A stretch of 64,000 nt of DNA from Azospirillum brasilense (GTDB taxonomy: Bacteria; Pseudomonadota; Alphaproteobacteria; Azospirillales; Azospirillaceae), in NCBI RefSeq assembly GCF_007827815.1, contig NZ_VITH01000001.1:558001-622000 (forward strand). Direction: 5' to 3'. The position numbers and the translations under genes are program-made. Positions 1-9,585 of the stretch are shown in pieces; positions within the stretch are counted from its first letter, which is position 1, and every line of letters starts with the position of its first letter. The notes under the pieces are model-generated. The model saw only the letters and a program-made list of their open reading frames with translations. It searched no databases and was not told the DNA's origin.

Positions 1-28
1 CGCCCGGCGCCGGTCCCGTTTCATCCTG

Positions 29-58
29 CTGTTTCAAAATCCCTTCTGTTTCAAAATC
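29..58. repeat. 13-bp direct repeat upstream of hupD
   Basis: CTGTTTCAAAATC occurs twice, at 29-41 and 46-58, with a 17-bp period, just before the hupD ribosome binding site. The tract is AT-richer than its surroundings. It could be a regulator-binding repeat or the tail of an upstream gene that is cut off by the window edge. Confidence 0.5.
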
Positions 59-79
59 GTCGAACGGAGCGCATGTCCC

Positions 80-559
80 ATGTCCATCCTCGTCCTCGGC
101 CTCGGCAACATCCTCCTGATGGACGAAGGGGTGGGCGTGCGCGCCATGGAGGCGTTCGACGCCGCCTGGAGCGTGCCCGATCACGTCAGCGTCGTCGACG
201 GCGGCACCTGCGGCATGGACATGCTGGACCTGATCGCCAGCCACAAGCACCTGATCGCGGTGGACGCGGTGAAGACCGGCGCGCCGCCGGCCAGCCTGAC
301 CGTGCTGCGCGGCGATGAGGTTCCGGCCTATTTCAAGGGCAAGCTGTCGCCCCACCAACTCGGCCTCAGCGACCTGCTGGCCTCGCTGCGCCTGCAGGAC
401 GAGGCGCCGGAGAGCGTGACGGTGGTCGGCTGCGTGCCGATGGCGCTGGGCACCGGCCTGATGATGTCGCCGGAGATCGAGGCGGTGATCCCGCAGATGG
501 TGACGATGATCGTCGAGGAACTGGCCCGCCTCGGCGTGACCGCCACGCCCCGAAACTGA
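80..559 (+). CDS. hupD: [NiFe]-hydrogenase maturation endopeptidase HupD (HyaD/HybD family)
   Basis: This protease removes the C-terminal peptide of the hydrogenase large subunit after Ni insertion, in the cytoplasm. The 159-aa product has the family length. It starts with the typical MSILVLGLGNILLMDEGVG strand-loop, whose GLGN and the Glu in MDEGVG correspond to the nickel-sensing Glu; a second acidic ligand is the Asp in VDGGT, and the His in SPHQLGL fits the third. The start at 80 is preferred over an ATG seven bases upstream in another frame because GGAG at 66-69 is suitably spaced and the protein motif begins there. It faces the two metallo-hydrolase genes convergently (25-bp gap). The hydrogenase structural genes hupSLC presumably lie just upstream, outside the window. 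Confidence 0.95.
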   Translation: MSILVLGLGNILLMDEGVGVRAMEAFDAAWSVPDHVSVVDGGTCGMDMLDLIASHKHLIAVDAVKTGAPPASLTVLRGDEVPAYFKGKLSPHQLGLSDLLASLRLQDEAPESVTVVGCVPMALGTGLMMSPEIEAVIPQMVTMIVEELARLGVTATPRN

Positions 560-584
560 GCGTGGCGGCGCCGTTCACATCACG

Positions 585-1589
585 TCAGCGGTCGGCGCGG
601 ATCGGCCCGAACTCCACCGGGACCCAGGCGTAGCCCTTACCCTCGGTCCGGACATGGCCGATGCCGGGGAAAGGCAGATGGGCGCCAGCCACCCACAGCT
701 TCTGCGCCGCGGCGTCGGCGAAGAGCTTCTTGCGGGAGGCGACGGCCTGCTCCTTGTCGGCGTCGAACTCGATGACGACCTCCGGGCGGGCGAACTGCAC
801 GGAATGGCTGTGCACGACGTCGCCCCACATCAGGATGCTGCGCTCCCCCGATGTGAACAGATAGCCGCTGTGGCCGGGCGTGTGGCCATAGGCCGCCACC
901 GATTCCACGCCGGGAACCAGGCTGTCACCGGGCTGGTAGGGCTTCAGCTTGCCCGCCGCCGCGTAGGGCGCCACCGCCGCGCGGGCCATGGCGAAGAAGG
1001 GCTGGCTGTCCGCCGGAGCCTTGGCCGCCACCTCCTCGCTCAGCCAGAAGTCGGCGTCGGCCTTGGCGACCTGGACCGTGGCGTTGGGGAACAGCATGGC
1101 GCCGTCCGGACGCAGCAGGCCGTTGGCGTGGTCCGGGTGCAGGTGGGTCAGCAGCACCGTGTCGATCTGCTCCGGGCTGTAGCCGGCGGCGCGGATGTTG
1201 TCGGCGATGAAGCCCAGCGCCGGACCGAAGGCCTTGGCCGTTCCGGTGTCCACCAGGACGAGGTTCGCGCCGGTGTGCACGAGGAAGGCGTTCACCGCCG
1301 TCTGGACGCCCGGCGTGTCGGCCAGGAACATCCGGGCGAGCAGGCTCTGGATGTCGTCCGCGCTGGCGCCGCTGAGGATCTTGCGGTCGAGGTCGATGAA
1401 GCCGTCATACAGCGCGGTGACCTCGAAATCGCCGATGGCCATGCGGTAGAAACCCGGCGCCTGGGTCCGCTGCTGGCCCGGCACCTCCGCCAAGGCCGGC
1501 GCCGCCGGCACCAGGGCGGCGCCGACGGGAAGGGCGACGGTCAAGGCAAGCAGGGCGTTGCGCAGAGAGGCGAAGATCGGCGGTGTCAT
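585..1589 (-). CDS. Secreted MBL-fold metallo-hydrolase, copy 1
   Basis: A metallo-beta-lactamase-fold hydrolase of 334 aa. A Sec-type signal peptide covers about residues 1-34 (hydrophobic stretch ending APALAE), so it should act in the periplasm. The zinc motif HLHPDH is at residues 149-154, with further metal-ligand regions at AYGHTPGHSGY, MWGDVVHSH and GAHLPFPG. This places it in the AHL-lactonase/quorum-quenching-like branch of the MBL superfamily, but the substrate cannot be read from sequence. An AAGGGGA ribosome site precedes the ATG. It lies 179 bp downstream of a near-duplicate and is convergent with hupD. A direct role in hydrogenase maturation is not known for this family. Confidence 0.88.
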   Translation of the reverse strand: MTPPIFASLRNALLALTVALPVGAALVPAAPALAEVPGQQRTQAPGFYRMAIGDFEVTALYDGFIDLDRKILSGASADDIQSLLARMFLADTPGVQTAVNAFLVHTGANLVLVDTGTAKAFGPALGFIADNIRAAGYSPEQIDTVLLTHLHPDHANGLLRPDGAMLFPNATVQVAKADADFWLSEEVAAKAPADSQPFFAMARAAVAPYAAAGKLKPYQPGDSLVPGVESVAAYGHTPGHSGYLFTSGERSILMWGDVVHSHSVQFARPEVVIEFDADKEQAVASRKKLFADAAAQKLWVAGAHLPFPGIGHVRTEGKGYAWVPVEFGPIRADR

Positions 1590-1768
1590 CGGCGTGGTTC
1601 CCCTTCAGGACGGTCGGCGCCCAGCATGGCCGTCCTGAACGCGCCGGGGAAGCGTCCCGGGAGAGATGCGCCAACCGATTGGAATAATTGTGGAATTCTG
1701 CGACTGGCACACACGCGCAAGCGGCCCGGTGGAGTATCCCGCGGAGCCTTGACGCCGAATCGGGCCGC

Positions 1769-2773
1769 TCAGCGGTCGCTGCGGATCGGACCGAACTCCA
1801 CGGGAACCCAGGCGTAGCCGTCCCCTTCGGTGCGGACATGGCCAATGCCGGGGAAGGGCAGATGGGCGCCGCCCACCCACAGCTTCTGCGCCGCCGCCTC
1901 GGCCAGCAGCCGTCGGCGCGAGGCGATGGTCTCGTCCTTGTCGACGTCGAACTCGATGACGACCTCCGGACGGGCGAACTGAAGGGCGTGGCTGTGCACG
2001 GTGTCGCCCCACAGCAGAATGCTCTGCTCCTTCGAGCGGAACAGGTAGCCGCTGTGCCCCGGTGTATGGCCGTAAGCTGCCACCGACTCCACGCCGGGCA
2101 GAAGGCCGTCGCCGGGCTGGTAGGGCTTCAGCTTGCCCGCCGCCTCGTAAGGGGCCACCGCCGCGTGGGCCATGGCGAAGAAGGGTTTGAGCGGCGCCGG
2201 GGCCTTGGCCACCGCCTCCCCGCCCAGCCAGAAATCGAATTCGGCCTTGGCGACCCGAACCTCGGCGTTGGGAAACAGGATGGTTCCGTCCGGGCGCAGC
2301 AGGCCGTTGGCGTGGTCCGGATGCAGATGGGTCATCAGGATCGTGTCGACCTGCTCCGGGCTGTAGCCGGCGGCGCGGATGTTGTCGGCGATGAAGCCGA
2401 GCGTCGGCCCCAGCGACTTGGCCGCTCCGGCGTCCACCAGGACCAGATTTGCGCCGGTGTGCACCAGATAGGCGTTCACCGCCGTCTGGATTTCCGGCCG
2501 CTCCGCCAGGAACATGCTGTTGAGCAGACCGATGATGTCCTCGGATTTGGCGCCGACGAAATACTTGCGGTCGCGGTCGATGAAGCCGTCGAACAGCGCG
2601 GTGATCTCGAAATCGCCGATGGCCATGCGGTAGAAGCCCGGCGCCTGGGTCCGCTGCTGTCCCGGCACCTCCGCCAGCGCCGGGGCCGCCGGAAGCAGGG
2701 CGGCGCCGACAGGAAGGGCGAGGGCCAGCGCGCGGAGGGCGTTGCGCAGGGTGGCAAAGGTTGGCGGGATCAT
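1769..2773 (-). CDS. Secreted MBL-fold metallo-hydrolase, copy 2
   Basis: This is a tandem paralog of the preceding gene. It is also exactly 334 aa and aligns without gaps; about 80 % of the first 160 residues are identical by eye, including the signal peptide, HLHPDH at 149-154 and the C-terminal VPVEFGPIR. The frame stays open 52 codons upstream, but the shared N-terminus MxPPxFAxLRNAL fixes the start at 2773, preceded by AGGAG at a rather long spacing. The AT-rich stretch at about 2800-2890 probably carries its promoter. The pair interrupts an otherwise hydrogenase-dedicated locus. The substrate is unknown. Confidence 0.87.
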   Translation of the reverse strand: MIPPTFATLRNALRALALALPVGAALLPAAPALAEVPGQQRTQAPGFYRMAIGDFEITALFDGFIDRDRKYFVGAKSEDIIGLLNSMFLAERPEIQTAVNAYLVHTGANLVLVDAGAAKSLGPTLGFIADNIRAAGYSPEQVDTILMTHLHPDHANGLLRPDGTILFPNAEVRVAKAEFDFWLGGEAVAKAPAPLKPFFAMAHAAVAPYEAAGKLKPYQPGDGLLPGVESVAAYGHTPGHSGYLFRSKEQSILLWGDTVHSHALQFARPEVVIEFDVDKDETIASRRRLLAEAAAQKLWVGGAHLPFPGIGHVRTEGDGYAWVPVEFGPIRSDR

Positions 2774-2890
2774 CGGCAACGCACGACTCCTGATTGGAAT
2801 TCCGCCAAAACCGGCAACCAAATATAGGAGCGGCGGCAAAACAGAGCAGCAGGAAAAAAGCGTATTTTCGTTAAATTTTCCAAAACCCAT

Positions 2891-2924
2891 AAAAAAGGCC
2901 CGGCGAACCGCGTCGCCGAGCCTT
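2891..2924 (-). terminator. Rho-independent terminator downstream of hupE
   Basis: Arms 2895-2906 and 2913-2924 form a 12-bp stem (one G-T wobble) with a 6-nt loop. Read on the minus strand, the stem runs straight into a T-run at 2891-2894. It lies 48 bp past the hupE stop codon. Confidence 0.85.
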
Positions 2925-2971
2925 CCCATGGGAATGGCCGCCCAGCCACCCCCCTCTCATTTTTTCGACGA

Positions 2972-3574
2972 TCAGCCCAGCGCGAGCAGCGCCACGCCGG
3001 CCAGACCGACCACCGCACCCGTGCCGCGCAGCGCCAGGGCGCCCTTGCGGCCCTCGACCAGACGACGCAGCGACAGGGCGGCGCCGATGCCGGCACCGTG
3101 CAGCAGGGCGGTGGACAGGGCAAAGCCCAGGCCGTAGAGCAGCGGCTGCGCCGCCTCCGGCATCTCGGCGCCGTGGGCGTGGCCGTGGAACACGGCGAAC
3201 AGGGCGACCACGCCGGCGGAGGCCAGCAGCGGCAGGCGGGACTGCAGGGCGATCAGGGCGCCCAGGGCGACCACGGACAGGACGATGCCAAGCTCGACCT
3301 GCGGCAGGCCGATGCCGGCCAGGCCCAGCAGGCCGCCGCCGATCATCGCGCCGACGAAGGCCATCGGCAGCGCCCACAGGGCCTTGCCGCCGCGCTGCGC
3401 GGCCCACAGGCCGACGGCGACCATCGCCAGCAGGTGATCCCAGCCGCCGACCGGGTGCAGGAAACCATGGACGAGGCCGGCGTCGTGGGCGCCGAAGGTG
3501 TGGGCGAGCGCCGCGTTGGGCAGAGCGGCCAGAACTGCCGCCGCGGTGGCCGACGCGAGAGCGAAACGTTTCAT
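2972..3574 (-). CDS. hupE: HupE/UreJ-family membrane protein (nickel permease)
   Basis: HupE proteins are inner-membrane nickel transporters serving hydrogenase assembly. The product is 200 aa and has a cleavable leader (about 1-24, ending AALA before HTF). The HupE signature HPVGGWDHLLAM lies at the end of the first extracytoplasmic segment and a second His motif, FHGHAHGAEMP, lies mid-protein. About six hydrophobic segments follow. The start at 3574 is chosen because AGGGG precedes it and it opens the signal peptide; an in-frame codon at 3610 would add 12 polar residues. In classical clusters hupE is co-transcribed after hupD, but here it is inverted and divergent from hupF. Confidence 0.92.
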   Translation of the reverse strand: MKRFALASATAAAVLAALPNAALAHTFGAHDAGLVHGFLHPVGGWDHLLAMVAVGLWAAQRGGKALWALPMAFVGAMIGGGLLGLAGIGLPQVELGIVLSVVALGALIALQSRLPLLASAGVVALFAVFHGHAHGAEMPEAAQPLLYGLGFALSTALLHGAGIGAALSLRRLVEGRKGALALRGTGAVVGLAGVALLALG

Positions 3575-3711
3575 CCGTGAAAACCCCTGCTGTATCGTTG
3601 AGCGGCGCACGACCGACCCCTACCCCATCGCGCGCGAAGCGGTCGCCACTTTAGCAGAACCGCTCCGATTGGAAATGGCGGAGCGCAATGAAACTACGCC
3701 GGACCGCATGT

Positions 3712-3725
3712 TTGACGCACATCAA
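3712..3725. promoter_or_regulatory. FNR/FixK/FnrN-type box (anaerobox)
   Basis: TTGACGCACATCAA matches the dyad TTGAT-N4-ATCAA at 9 of 10 conserved positions. It sits in the 249-bp divergent region between hupE and hupF. A class II activator position would put the hupF transcript start near 3760, 64 nt before the ATG; it could also serve hupE. No clear -10 hexamer is visible. FnrN/FixK control of hyp operons is established in Rhizobium. Confidence 0.7.
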
Positions 3726-3823
3726 TGTGCGGTTTCACCCCCCGGTCAAGATGACGCAGTTGCACTGATCGTTTCACGCCGGCCGCCTCGCGACGACCGG
3801 GTTCCCCGGGTGAGGGCGCGCGC

Positions 3824-4096
3824 ATGTGTCTCGGCATTCCGATGCGGGTCCTGGAGACCGACGGCTTCACCGCGCGATGCGCCGGCCGCGGCGAGGAACG
3901 GCGCGTCAACGTCATGCTGATCGATGAGGTGCCGGAAGGCGGCTGGGTGCTGGTCCATCTCGACCGCGCCGTCCGCACTCTGGAAGCGGAGGAGGTTGAG
4001 CCGCTGAACCGTGCGCTCGACGCCATCCTGCTGGCCGCGCGCGGGGAGAATGTGGACCACCTGTTCACCGACCTCATCGAAAAGGCCAGCGCATGA
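3824..4096 (+). CDS. hupF: HupF, HypC-family hydrogenase chaperone
   Basis: A HypC/HupF-family chaperone. Members bind the large-subunit precursor through the N-terminal Cys2, and HupF is the paralog thought to protect the subunit when hydrogenase is made in oxygen. At 90 aa it is longer than the HypC encoded at 9558, the extra length being the C-terminal helix ending [10 protein letters not shown]. The N-terminus [10 protein letters not shown] carries the essential Cys2. It is the first gene of an eight-gene operon, 98 bp after the FNR-like box, and its stop overlaps the next start (ATGA). Confidence 0.93.
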   Translation: MCLGIPMRVLETDGFTARCAGRGEERRVNVMLIDEVPEGGWVLVHLDRAVRTLEAEEVEPLNRALDAILLAARGENVDHLFTDLIEKASA

Positions 4097-4797
4097 CCTC
4101 CGGCGCCCCCGAGGCGGGCTTCGCCGCCGACGCGCGCCCCTCCTGCGGGGCCTGCGGCGCCGTCTACGACCCGGCGGCGGGCGATCCGGGACGGGAGGTG
4201 CCGCCGGGAACACCCTTCGGGGGGTTGCCGGACTATTGGCGCTGCCCGGGTTGCGGCGGCCCCCAGCACGGCTTCACCGTCGTCGCGCCGCCGGGCGGCG
4301 ACGCCATGGCGGCGCGGGTCGCCGCCCTGACCGCCAGCTACCGCCTGATCGCGGAGCGCGACATGGCCGACGTTCCCATCTGCAACGCCGCACTGGCGGT
4401 GGAGGCGGTGGGCTTCCGCGCCCACGGGCCGGGCTGGATCGGCTGCGTCATCGCCCCCTGGTTCCTGAACGCCGTGCTGATCCCGCGCGATCCCGCCCTG
4501 TGGGCGGACCGGCGCGACGGCGACAAGACGGAGATCGCCCTGCCCTCCGGCGCCTACCGCTTCACCGCGGCGCGGGTGGGCGTCCTGGGAACGCTGGCGG
4601 TGATCCCGCTCGCCTCGGCGATGAACGTGTTTGTCGACCAGGGGGAGGCCCGCGCCGCCGCCGTCCTGGGGCTCGACCATCTGATGCGGGAGGCTGAGCA
4701 GCCGGCGCCACGGACCGATCCGCCATCGGCGAGCGATGCGGACCCGCCCAAGCCCGCTTTGTCCCGCCGCTCTCTGTTCGGGAGGGCGCGGCGATGA
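4093..4797 (+). CDS. hupJ: HupI-HupJ fusion: rubredoxin plus HybE-like hydrogenase assembly chaperone
   Basis: The N-terminal about 60 residues form a rubredoxin-type iron site (C18-x2-C21 and C51-x2-C54, with DYWRCPGCG), equivalent to HupI. Residues about 70-200 match HybE/HupJ, which chaperones the hydrogenase small subunit (motif [12 protein letters not shown] and [16 protein letters not shown]). A Pro/Arg-rich tail follows. HupI and HupJ are separate proteins in Rhizobium; the fusion ties the redox module to the chaperone. The start overlaps the hupF stop by four bases and the stop overlaps hupK, so translation is coupled. Confidence 0.92.
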   Translation: MTSGAPEAGFAADARPSCGACGAVYDPAAGDPGREVPPGTPFGGLPDYWRCPGCGGPQHGFTVVAPPGGDAMAARVAALTASYRLIAERDMADVPICNAALAVEAVGFRAHGPGWIGCVIAPWFLNAVLIPRDPALWADRRDGDKTEIALPSGAYRFTAARVGVLGTLAVIPLASAMNVFVDQGEARAAAVLGLDHLMREAEQPAPRTDPPSASDADPPKPALSRRSLFGRARR

Positions 4798-5978
4798 GCG
4801 GGACGGGCGCCGGGCTGGAAGGCACTGGGCTGGAGGGCAGCGTGTCGGTGCGGCTGACGGCCGCCGCCGGGCGGGTGCGCGCCGTGTCGGTGCAGGTCCG
4901 CCGCCCCGCCGCCGCCCGCGCCCTGTGCGGACGCACGCCCGACGAGGCGATGCGCCTCGTGCCGCTGCTGTTCAGCCTGTGCGGCACCGCCCAGTCGCTG
5001 GCCGCGGTGGGGGCGTTGGAGGACGCGCTCGGCCTCGACGCCCGGCCGCACGCCGCCGCACGCGCCCTGCTGGCCGACGCGGAAGCCGCGACGAACCACG
5101 CGTGGCAGATCCTGATGGACTGGCCGGCGCGGCTGGGCGAGGCGCCGCAGCCCAGGGAACTGGCGGGCCTGCGCGCCGCGGCGGCGGCGATTCATCCCGC
5201 GCTCTACCCGGCCCGCGACGGGCTGCGTCCGGGCGGTGGCTCCCTGCAACCCGACCGTGCCGCCCTGGCCGCCGCTGTCGCGGCCCTGCGCGACGGGCTG
5301 GAACGCGCCGTCTTCGCCGCCCCTCCCCCCGCCGACGCCGTGGAGTTGGAGCGCTGGACCGTCGTCGGTGCAACCCCGGCGGCGCGGCTGATGCGGCTCC
5401 TGCTGGCGCCGGGCATGGCGGGCTTCGGCGCCTGCGGCGTGCCGGCGCTGGAGCCGCATCCGGCCCGCTGGTTCGGCGAGCGGCTGGCCGTAGATGCGGC
5501 CTTTTCCGAAACCCCCCGGCAGGACGGCGCCCCCGCCCACACCGGCCCGCTGGCCCGCCAAGGCGCGCACCCTCTGGTCGCCGCGCTGCTGTCCGCCCAC
5601 GGTTCCGGCCTCGCCGCCCACGCCGCCGCCCGGCTCGCGGAGTTGGCGGAGTTGGCGGGGAGGCTGGCGTCCCGGGCCGACCGCCTGGAAGACGCCGAAC
5701 CGGTTCAGGGCCCCTGCGGCGGACTGCCCGGCGCGGGAAGCGGCGCCGCCGAGACGGCCCGCGGGCGCCTCGCCCACTGGCTGCGGCTTGAAAACGGCCG
5801 CGTCGCCGATTGCCGCATCGTCGCGCCGACCGAATGGAACTTCGCCGCGGACGGGCCGCTGGCCCAGGGCTTGGCCGGCGCCGCGTCCGACGCGGGTCTG
5901 GCCGAGCGCGCCGGCCTGCTGGTGGCCGCGCTCGACCCCTGCGTGGCCTCCTCCATTACGATCCAGGACGAGGACTGA
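4794..5978 (+). CDS. hupK: HupK, degenerate large-subunit-like hydrogenase assembly protein
   Basis: HupK proteins resemble the [NiFe] hydrogenase large subunit but lack a full active site, and are proposed assembly scaffolds. In this 394-aa protein the N-terminal motif that should be RxCGxC is reduced to SLCGTAQS near residue 62. The C-terminal DPCxxCxxH is reduced to DPCVASSI around C383, so at most two of four metal-binding cysteines survive. ATNHAW near residue 100 and [11 protein letters not shown] mid-protein also recall the large-subunit fold. It is Ala/Arg-rich, consistent with loose constraint. Four-base overlap with hupJ; three bases before hypA. Confidence 0.85.
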   Translation: MSGTGAGLEGTGLEGSVSVRLTAAAGRVRAVSVQVRRPAAARALCGRTPDEAMRLVPLLFSLCGTAQSLAAVGALEDALGLDARPHAAARALLADAEAATNHAWQILMDWPARLGEAPQPRELAGLRAAAAAIHPALYPARDGLRPGGGSLQPDRAALAAAVAALRDGLERAVFAAPPPADAVELERWTVVGATPAARLMRLLLAPGMAGFGACGVPALEPHPARWFGERLAVDAAFSETPRQDGAPAHTGPLARQGAHPLVAALLSAHGSGLAAHAAARLAELAELAGRLASRADRLEDAEPVQGPCGGLPGAGSGAAETARGRLAHWLRLENGRVADCRIVAPTEWNFAADGPLAQGLAGAASDAGLAERAGLLVAALDPCVASSITIQDED

Positions 5979-5981
5979 CCC

Positions 5982-6323
5982 ATGCACGAGCTGGCGCTCA
6001 GCCAAGGCATCATCGACGTGATCCGCGATCAGGCAGCGGCCCGGGGATTCACCAGGGTGAAGACGGTGCGGCTGGTCATCGGCACCCTGTCGCATGTCGA
6101 ACCGCAGGCCATCGCCTTCGGCTTCGACGCGGTCAGCCGCGGCACCATCGCGGAGGGCGCGGTGCTGGACATCGAACGCCCGCCGGGTCAGGCCTTCTGC
6201 CTGACCTGCGAGAAGCCGGTCCCGCTGCCCGAGCGGTCGGACCCCTGCCCCGAATGCGACGGCCACCAGCTCATGGTGACCGGCGGCGAGGAAATGCGCG
6301 TCAAGGAATTGGAGGTGGAGTGA
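5982..6323 (+). CDS. hypA: HypA, nickel-insertion zinc metallochaperone
   Basis: HypA delivers nickel with HypB to the hydrogenase large subunit. The 113-aa product has the family length. It starts MHELALSQ, where His2 is the nickel ligand, and has the structural zinc site C73-x2-C76 and C89-x2-C92. It begins 3 bp after hupK and its TGA overlaps the hypB ATG by one base. Confidence 0.97.
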   Translation: MHELALSQGIIDVIRDQAAARGFTRVKTVRLVIGTLSHVEPQAIAFGFDAVSRGTIAEGAVLDIERPPGQAFCLTCEKPVPLPERSDPCPECDGHQLMVTGGEEMRVKELEVE

Positions 6324-7297
6324 TGTGCACGGTCTGCGGTTGCGCCAACGGCGAAACGAAAATCGAGGCCGGCCATGGGCACGGCCATCATCACCACCAT
6401 GGTCACGACGATCATCATCACGACCATGATCATGACCACCACCATGATCATCACAGCCACGAGCATGTCGGACCGGACGGCAAGGTCTACCGCCACACCC
6501 ACGGCGACGATCATGGGCATCATCGCGGGCACGGGCACGGGCACGAGCATGGCCACGACCATGGGCATGACCACGGCACCATCGACCTCGGCCGCGGCCC
6601 GGCGGGAACCGAGGTGCCGGGCATGTCCCAGACCCGGCTGATCGCCATCGAACAGGACATTCTCGCCAAGAACGACAGCTTCGCCGCGGTGAACCGCCAG
6701 TTCTTCGCGGCGAAGGGCGTGTTCGTGCTGAACCTGATGTCCAGCCCCGGGTCGGGCAAGACGACCCTGCTGACCCGCACGCTGACCGACCTGAAGGGCC
6801 GCTTCCCGATGGCGGTGATCGAGGGCGACCAGCAAACCAGCTTCGACGCCGACCGCATCCGCGCCACCGGCACGCCGGCCATCCAGGTCAACACCGGCAA
6901 GGGCTGCCATCTCGACGCCCAGATGGTCACCCAGGCGGTCGGGCGCCTGCCGGTGGCGACGGGCAGCGTGCTGTTCATCGAGAATGTCGGCAACCTCGTC
7001 TGCCCGGCCGGCTTCGACCTCGGCGAGGCGCACAAGGTCGTCGTGCTCTCGGTGACGGAGGGGGAGGACAAGCCCCTGAAATACCCGGCGATGTTCGCCG
7101 GCGCCGACCTGCTGCTGGTCAACAAGGTGGACCTGCTGCCGCACCTGACCTTCGACGTGGCGCGCATGATCGCCTACGCACGGCAACTCAAGCCCAACCT
7201 GCGCGTGATCGAGGTGTCCGCGACCACCGGCCAGGGGCTTGAGGACTGGTACGGCTGGATCGAGGAGGGGCTTGCGAAGGCGGTCGCCACGCGGTGA
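6323..7297 (+). CDS. hypB: HypB, nickel-storing GTPase for hydrogenase maturation
   Basis: This GTPase drives nickel transfer to the large subunit. The start is the ATG at 6323, overlapping the hypA stop, with GGAGGTGGAG just upstream. The N-terminus has the high-affinity nickel motif MCTVCGC (C2, C5, C7). It is followed by a tract at about residues 18-84 with 33 histidines, typical of nickel-storing HypB in rhizobia. The P-loop [10 protein letters not shown] begins near residue 141; [16 protein letters not shown] and the guanine-specificity NKVD follow. 324 aa. Confidence 0.97.
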   Translation: MCTVCGCANGETKIEAGHGHGHHHHHGHDDHHHDHDHDHHHDHHSHEHVGPDGKVYRHTHGDDHGHHRGHGHGHEHGHDHGHDHGTIDLGRGPAGTEVPGMSQTRLIAIEQDILAKNDSFAAVNRQFFAAKGVFVLNLMSSPGSGKTTLLTRTLTDLKGRFPMAVIEGDQQTSFDADRIRATGTPAIQVNTGKGCHLDAQMVTQAVGRLPVATGSVLFIENVGNLVCPAGFDLGEAHKVVVLSVTEGEDKPLKYPAMFAGADLLLVNKVDLLPHLTFDVARMIAYARQLKPNLRVIEVSATTGQGLEDWYGWIEEGLAKAVATR

Positions 7298-9585
7298 GGC
7301 GGCTTCGCGTCCGGGTCCGCGGGCAGGTGCAGGGGGTCGGCTTCCGGCCCTTCCTGTATGGCTTGGCGCACCGCCTCGCCCTGACCGGCTGGGTGCTCAA
7401 CGACGGGGACGGCGTGCTGGCGGAGGTGCAGGGCGATGCCCTTGAGCGCTTTCTGACCGCGCTCGCGGAGGAGGCCCCGCCGCTGGCGCGGATCGACGCA
7501 ATCGAAACAGACGCGGTTCCTGTCCAGCCCGGCGAGGCGGGCTTCGCCATCCTGGCCTCGCAGCGCGGCGCGGTGACCACCGGGATCGCCCCCGACGCCG
7601 CCGTCTGCCCGGCCTGTCTGGCCGAGCTGTTCAATCCGAAGGACCGGCGCTACCGCTATCCGTTCCTCAACTGCACCCATTGCGGACCGCGCTTCACCAT
7701 CACGCGCGCCCTGCCCTACGACCGGCCGCAGACCGCCATGGCGGGCTTTCCCCTCTGCCCGGACTGCGCCGCCGAATACGCCGACCCCGCCGATCGCCGC
7801 TTCCACGCCCAGCCGACCGCCTGCCCGGCCTGCGGTCCGCGCCTGTCCCACCCCATCGAGGAGGTGCTGGACGCGCTGCGCGGCGGCCGGATCGTCGCCA
7901 TCAAGGGGCTGGGCGGCTTCCATCTCGCCTGTGACGCGTTCGACGCGGCGGCGGTGGAACGGCTGCGCGCCCGCAAGCAGCGCAACGGCAAGCCCTTCGC
8001 CCTGATGGTTGCCAACACCGCGTCCGCCGATCGGTTTGGGGCGGTCGGAGCGGCGGAGCGGGCACTGTTGGAGGGGGTGGCCCGGCCGGTGGTGCTGTTG
8101 CGGCGGCGGGACGACGCCCCCACCCTTCCCGACGCCATCGCCCCCGGTCTCGCCTGGTTGGGCATGATGCTGCCCTACACGCCGATCCATCATCTGCTGT
8201 TCCACGAGGCCGCCGGACGGCCCGACGGCACGGCTTGGCTGGAGCGGCCGCAGGACCTCACCCTGGTCATGACCTCCGCCAACCCCGGTGGCGAACCGCT
8301 CGCCATCGGCAACGCCGAAGCGCGGCGACGGCTGGACGGCATCGCCGACCTGATCGTCGACCACGACCGCGACATCCTGATCCGCGCCGACGACAGCGTG
8401 ATGCGGGTGGTGGCGGGGGCGCCGGCTTTCCTGCGGCGGGGGCGCGGCCATGCGCCGGCCTCCATCCGCCTGCCGCGCTCCGGCCCGCCGGTGCTGGCGG
8501 TCGGCGCGCACCAGAAGGCCACCGTCTGTCTGACCCGCGGCAACGAAGCCTTCCTCAGCCAGCACATCGGCGATCTCGACAACGCCGCGACCCTGGAATT
8601 CCTGGAGGAGAGCGTCGCCCATCTGCGCCGCATCCTGGCGGTGGAGCCGGTGGCCGTCGCCCACGACCTCCACCCCGATTTCCAGAGCACCCGCTTCGCC
8701 GAATCGCTCGGCCTGCCGACGCTGCCGATGCAGCACCACCACGCCCACATCGCGGCGGTGCTGGCCGAACAGGGCGAGGCCGGGCCGCCGCTTGGCCCGA
8801 CGCTCGGACTGGCGCTGGACGGCTTCGGGCTGGGGGCGGACGGCGGGTCCTGGGGCGGGGAGATGCTGCTGGTGGACGGCACCGGCTTCACCCGCCTCGG
8901 CCATCTGGCGCCGCTGGCCCAGCCGGGCGGCGACGTGGCGGCGCGCCAGCCCTGGCGCATGGCGGCGGCGGCGCTGGCCCGCATGGGCCGCGGCGCGGAG
9001 ATCGCGGAGCGCTTCGCCGGCTGCGGCCCGGCGGACGGCGTGCGGCGGATGATCGAGGCCGGTATCAACGCACCGCCCACCAGTTCCTGCGGGCGCTGGT
9101 TCGACGCCGCCTGCGGGCTGCTCGGAGTCCGTGCCTTCAGCCCCGGAGGCGCCGGCTTCGAGGGCGAAGCGCCGATGGCCCTGGAATCGCTGGTCCGCCA
9201 CCCCACGGTGCTGGAGGGCGGCTGGCGGATCGACGGCGGCGTGCTGGACCTCACCCCCCTTCTCGAAAGCTTGTTGCAGATCAATGCGCGGGAGGGAGCG
9301 GAGCGGTTCCATGGAACCCTGGCGGCGGCGCTGGTCGCATGGGCCCTGCCGGAGCTGGCGGCGCGCGGGCTCGACCGCGTCGTCCTGTCCGGCGGCTGCC
9401 TGATGAACGCCGTCCTGGCCGAAGGGCTGAGCGCCGGGTTCGCGGCGCGCGGCGTCACCGCCCTGCTGCCCCGCCGGGCGCCGGCCAATGACGGCGGGCT
9501 CAGCCTGGGACAGGCCTGGATCGCCGTGCAGAGTTTGCTTCAGGAAGGACCGCCCCCATGTGCCTCGCCGTTCCCGCCCGCGTGA
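7294..9585 (+). CDS. hypF: HypF carbamoyltransferase
   Basis: HypF uses carbamoyl phosphate and ATP to carbamoylate the HypE C-terminal Cys, the first step towards the CN ligands. Domains in order: acylphosphatase (about 1-90, with [13 protein letters not shown]); double zinc finger with C105, C108, C127, C130, C155, C158, C177 and C180; YrdC-like domain (about 190-375); and a Kae1-like carbamoyltransferase domain with [10 protein letters not shown] near 485. 763 aa, full length. The start is GTG, whose last two bases plus A form the hypB stop. The 3' end runs 28 bp into hypC. Confidence 0.97.
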   Translation: MRRLRVRVRGQVQGVGFRPFLYGLAHRLALTGWVLNDGDGVLAEVQGDALERFLTALAEEAPPLARIDAIETDAVPVQPGEAGFAILASQRGAVTTGIAPDAAVCPACLAELFNPKDRRYRYPFLNCTHCGPRFTITRALPYDRPQTAMAGFPLCPDCAAEYADPADRRFHAQPTACPACGPRLSHPIEEVLDALRGGRIVAIKGLGGFHLACDAFDAAAVERLRARKQRNGKPFALMVANTASADRFGAVGAAERALLEGVARPVVLLRRRDDAPTLPDAIAPGLAWLGMMLPYTPIHHLLFHEAAGRPDGTAWLERPQDLTLVMTSANPGGEPLAIGNAEARRRLDGIADLIVDHDRDILIRADDSVMRVVAGAPAFLRRGRGHAPASIRLPRSGPPVLAVGAHQKATVCLTRGNEAFLSQHIGDLDNAATLEFLEESVAHLRRILAVEPVAVAHDLHPDFQSTRFAESLGLPTLPMQHHHAHIAAVLAEQGEAGPPLGPTLGLALDGFGLGADGGSWGGEMLLVDGTGFTRLGHLAPLAQPGGDVAARQPWRMAAAALARMGRGAEIAERFAGCGPADGVRRMIEAGINAPPTSSCGRWFDAACGLLGVRAFSPGGAGFEGEAPMALESLVRHPTVLEGGWRIDGGVLDLTPLLESLLQINAREGAERFHGTLAAALVAWALPELAARGLDRVVLSGGCLMNAVLAEGLSAGFAARGVTALLPRRAPANDGGLSLGQAWIAVQSLLQEGPPPCASPFPPA

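Noticed and set aside
3744..3757. Sigma-54 promoter before hupF (GG-N10-GC at 3744-3757)
   Set aside because: Only the GG and GC dinucleotides fit; neither TGGCAC nor TTGC is present. The FNR-like box explains regulation better.
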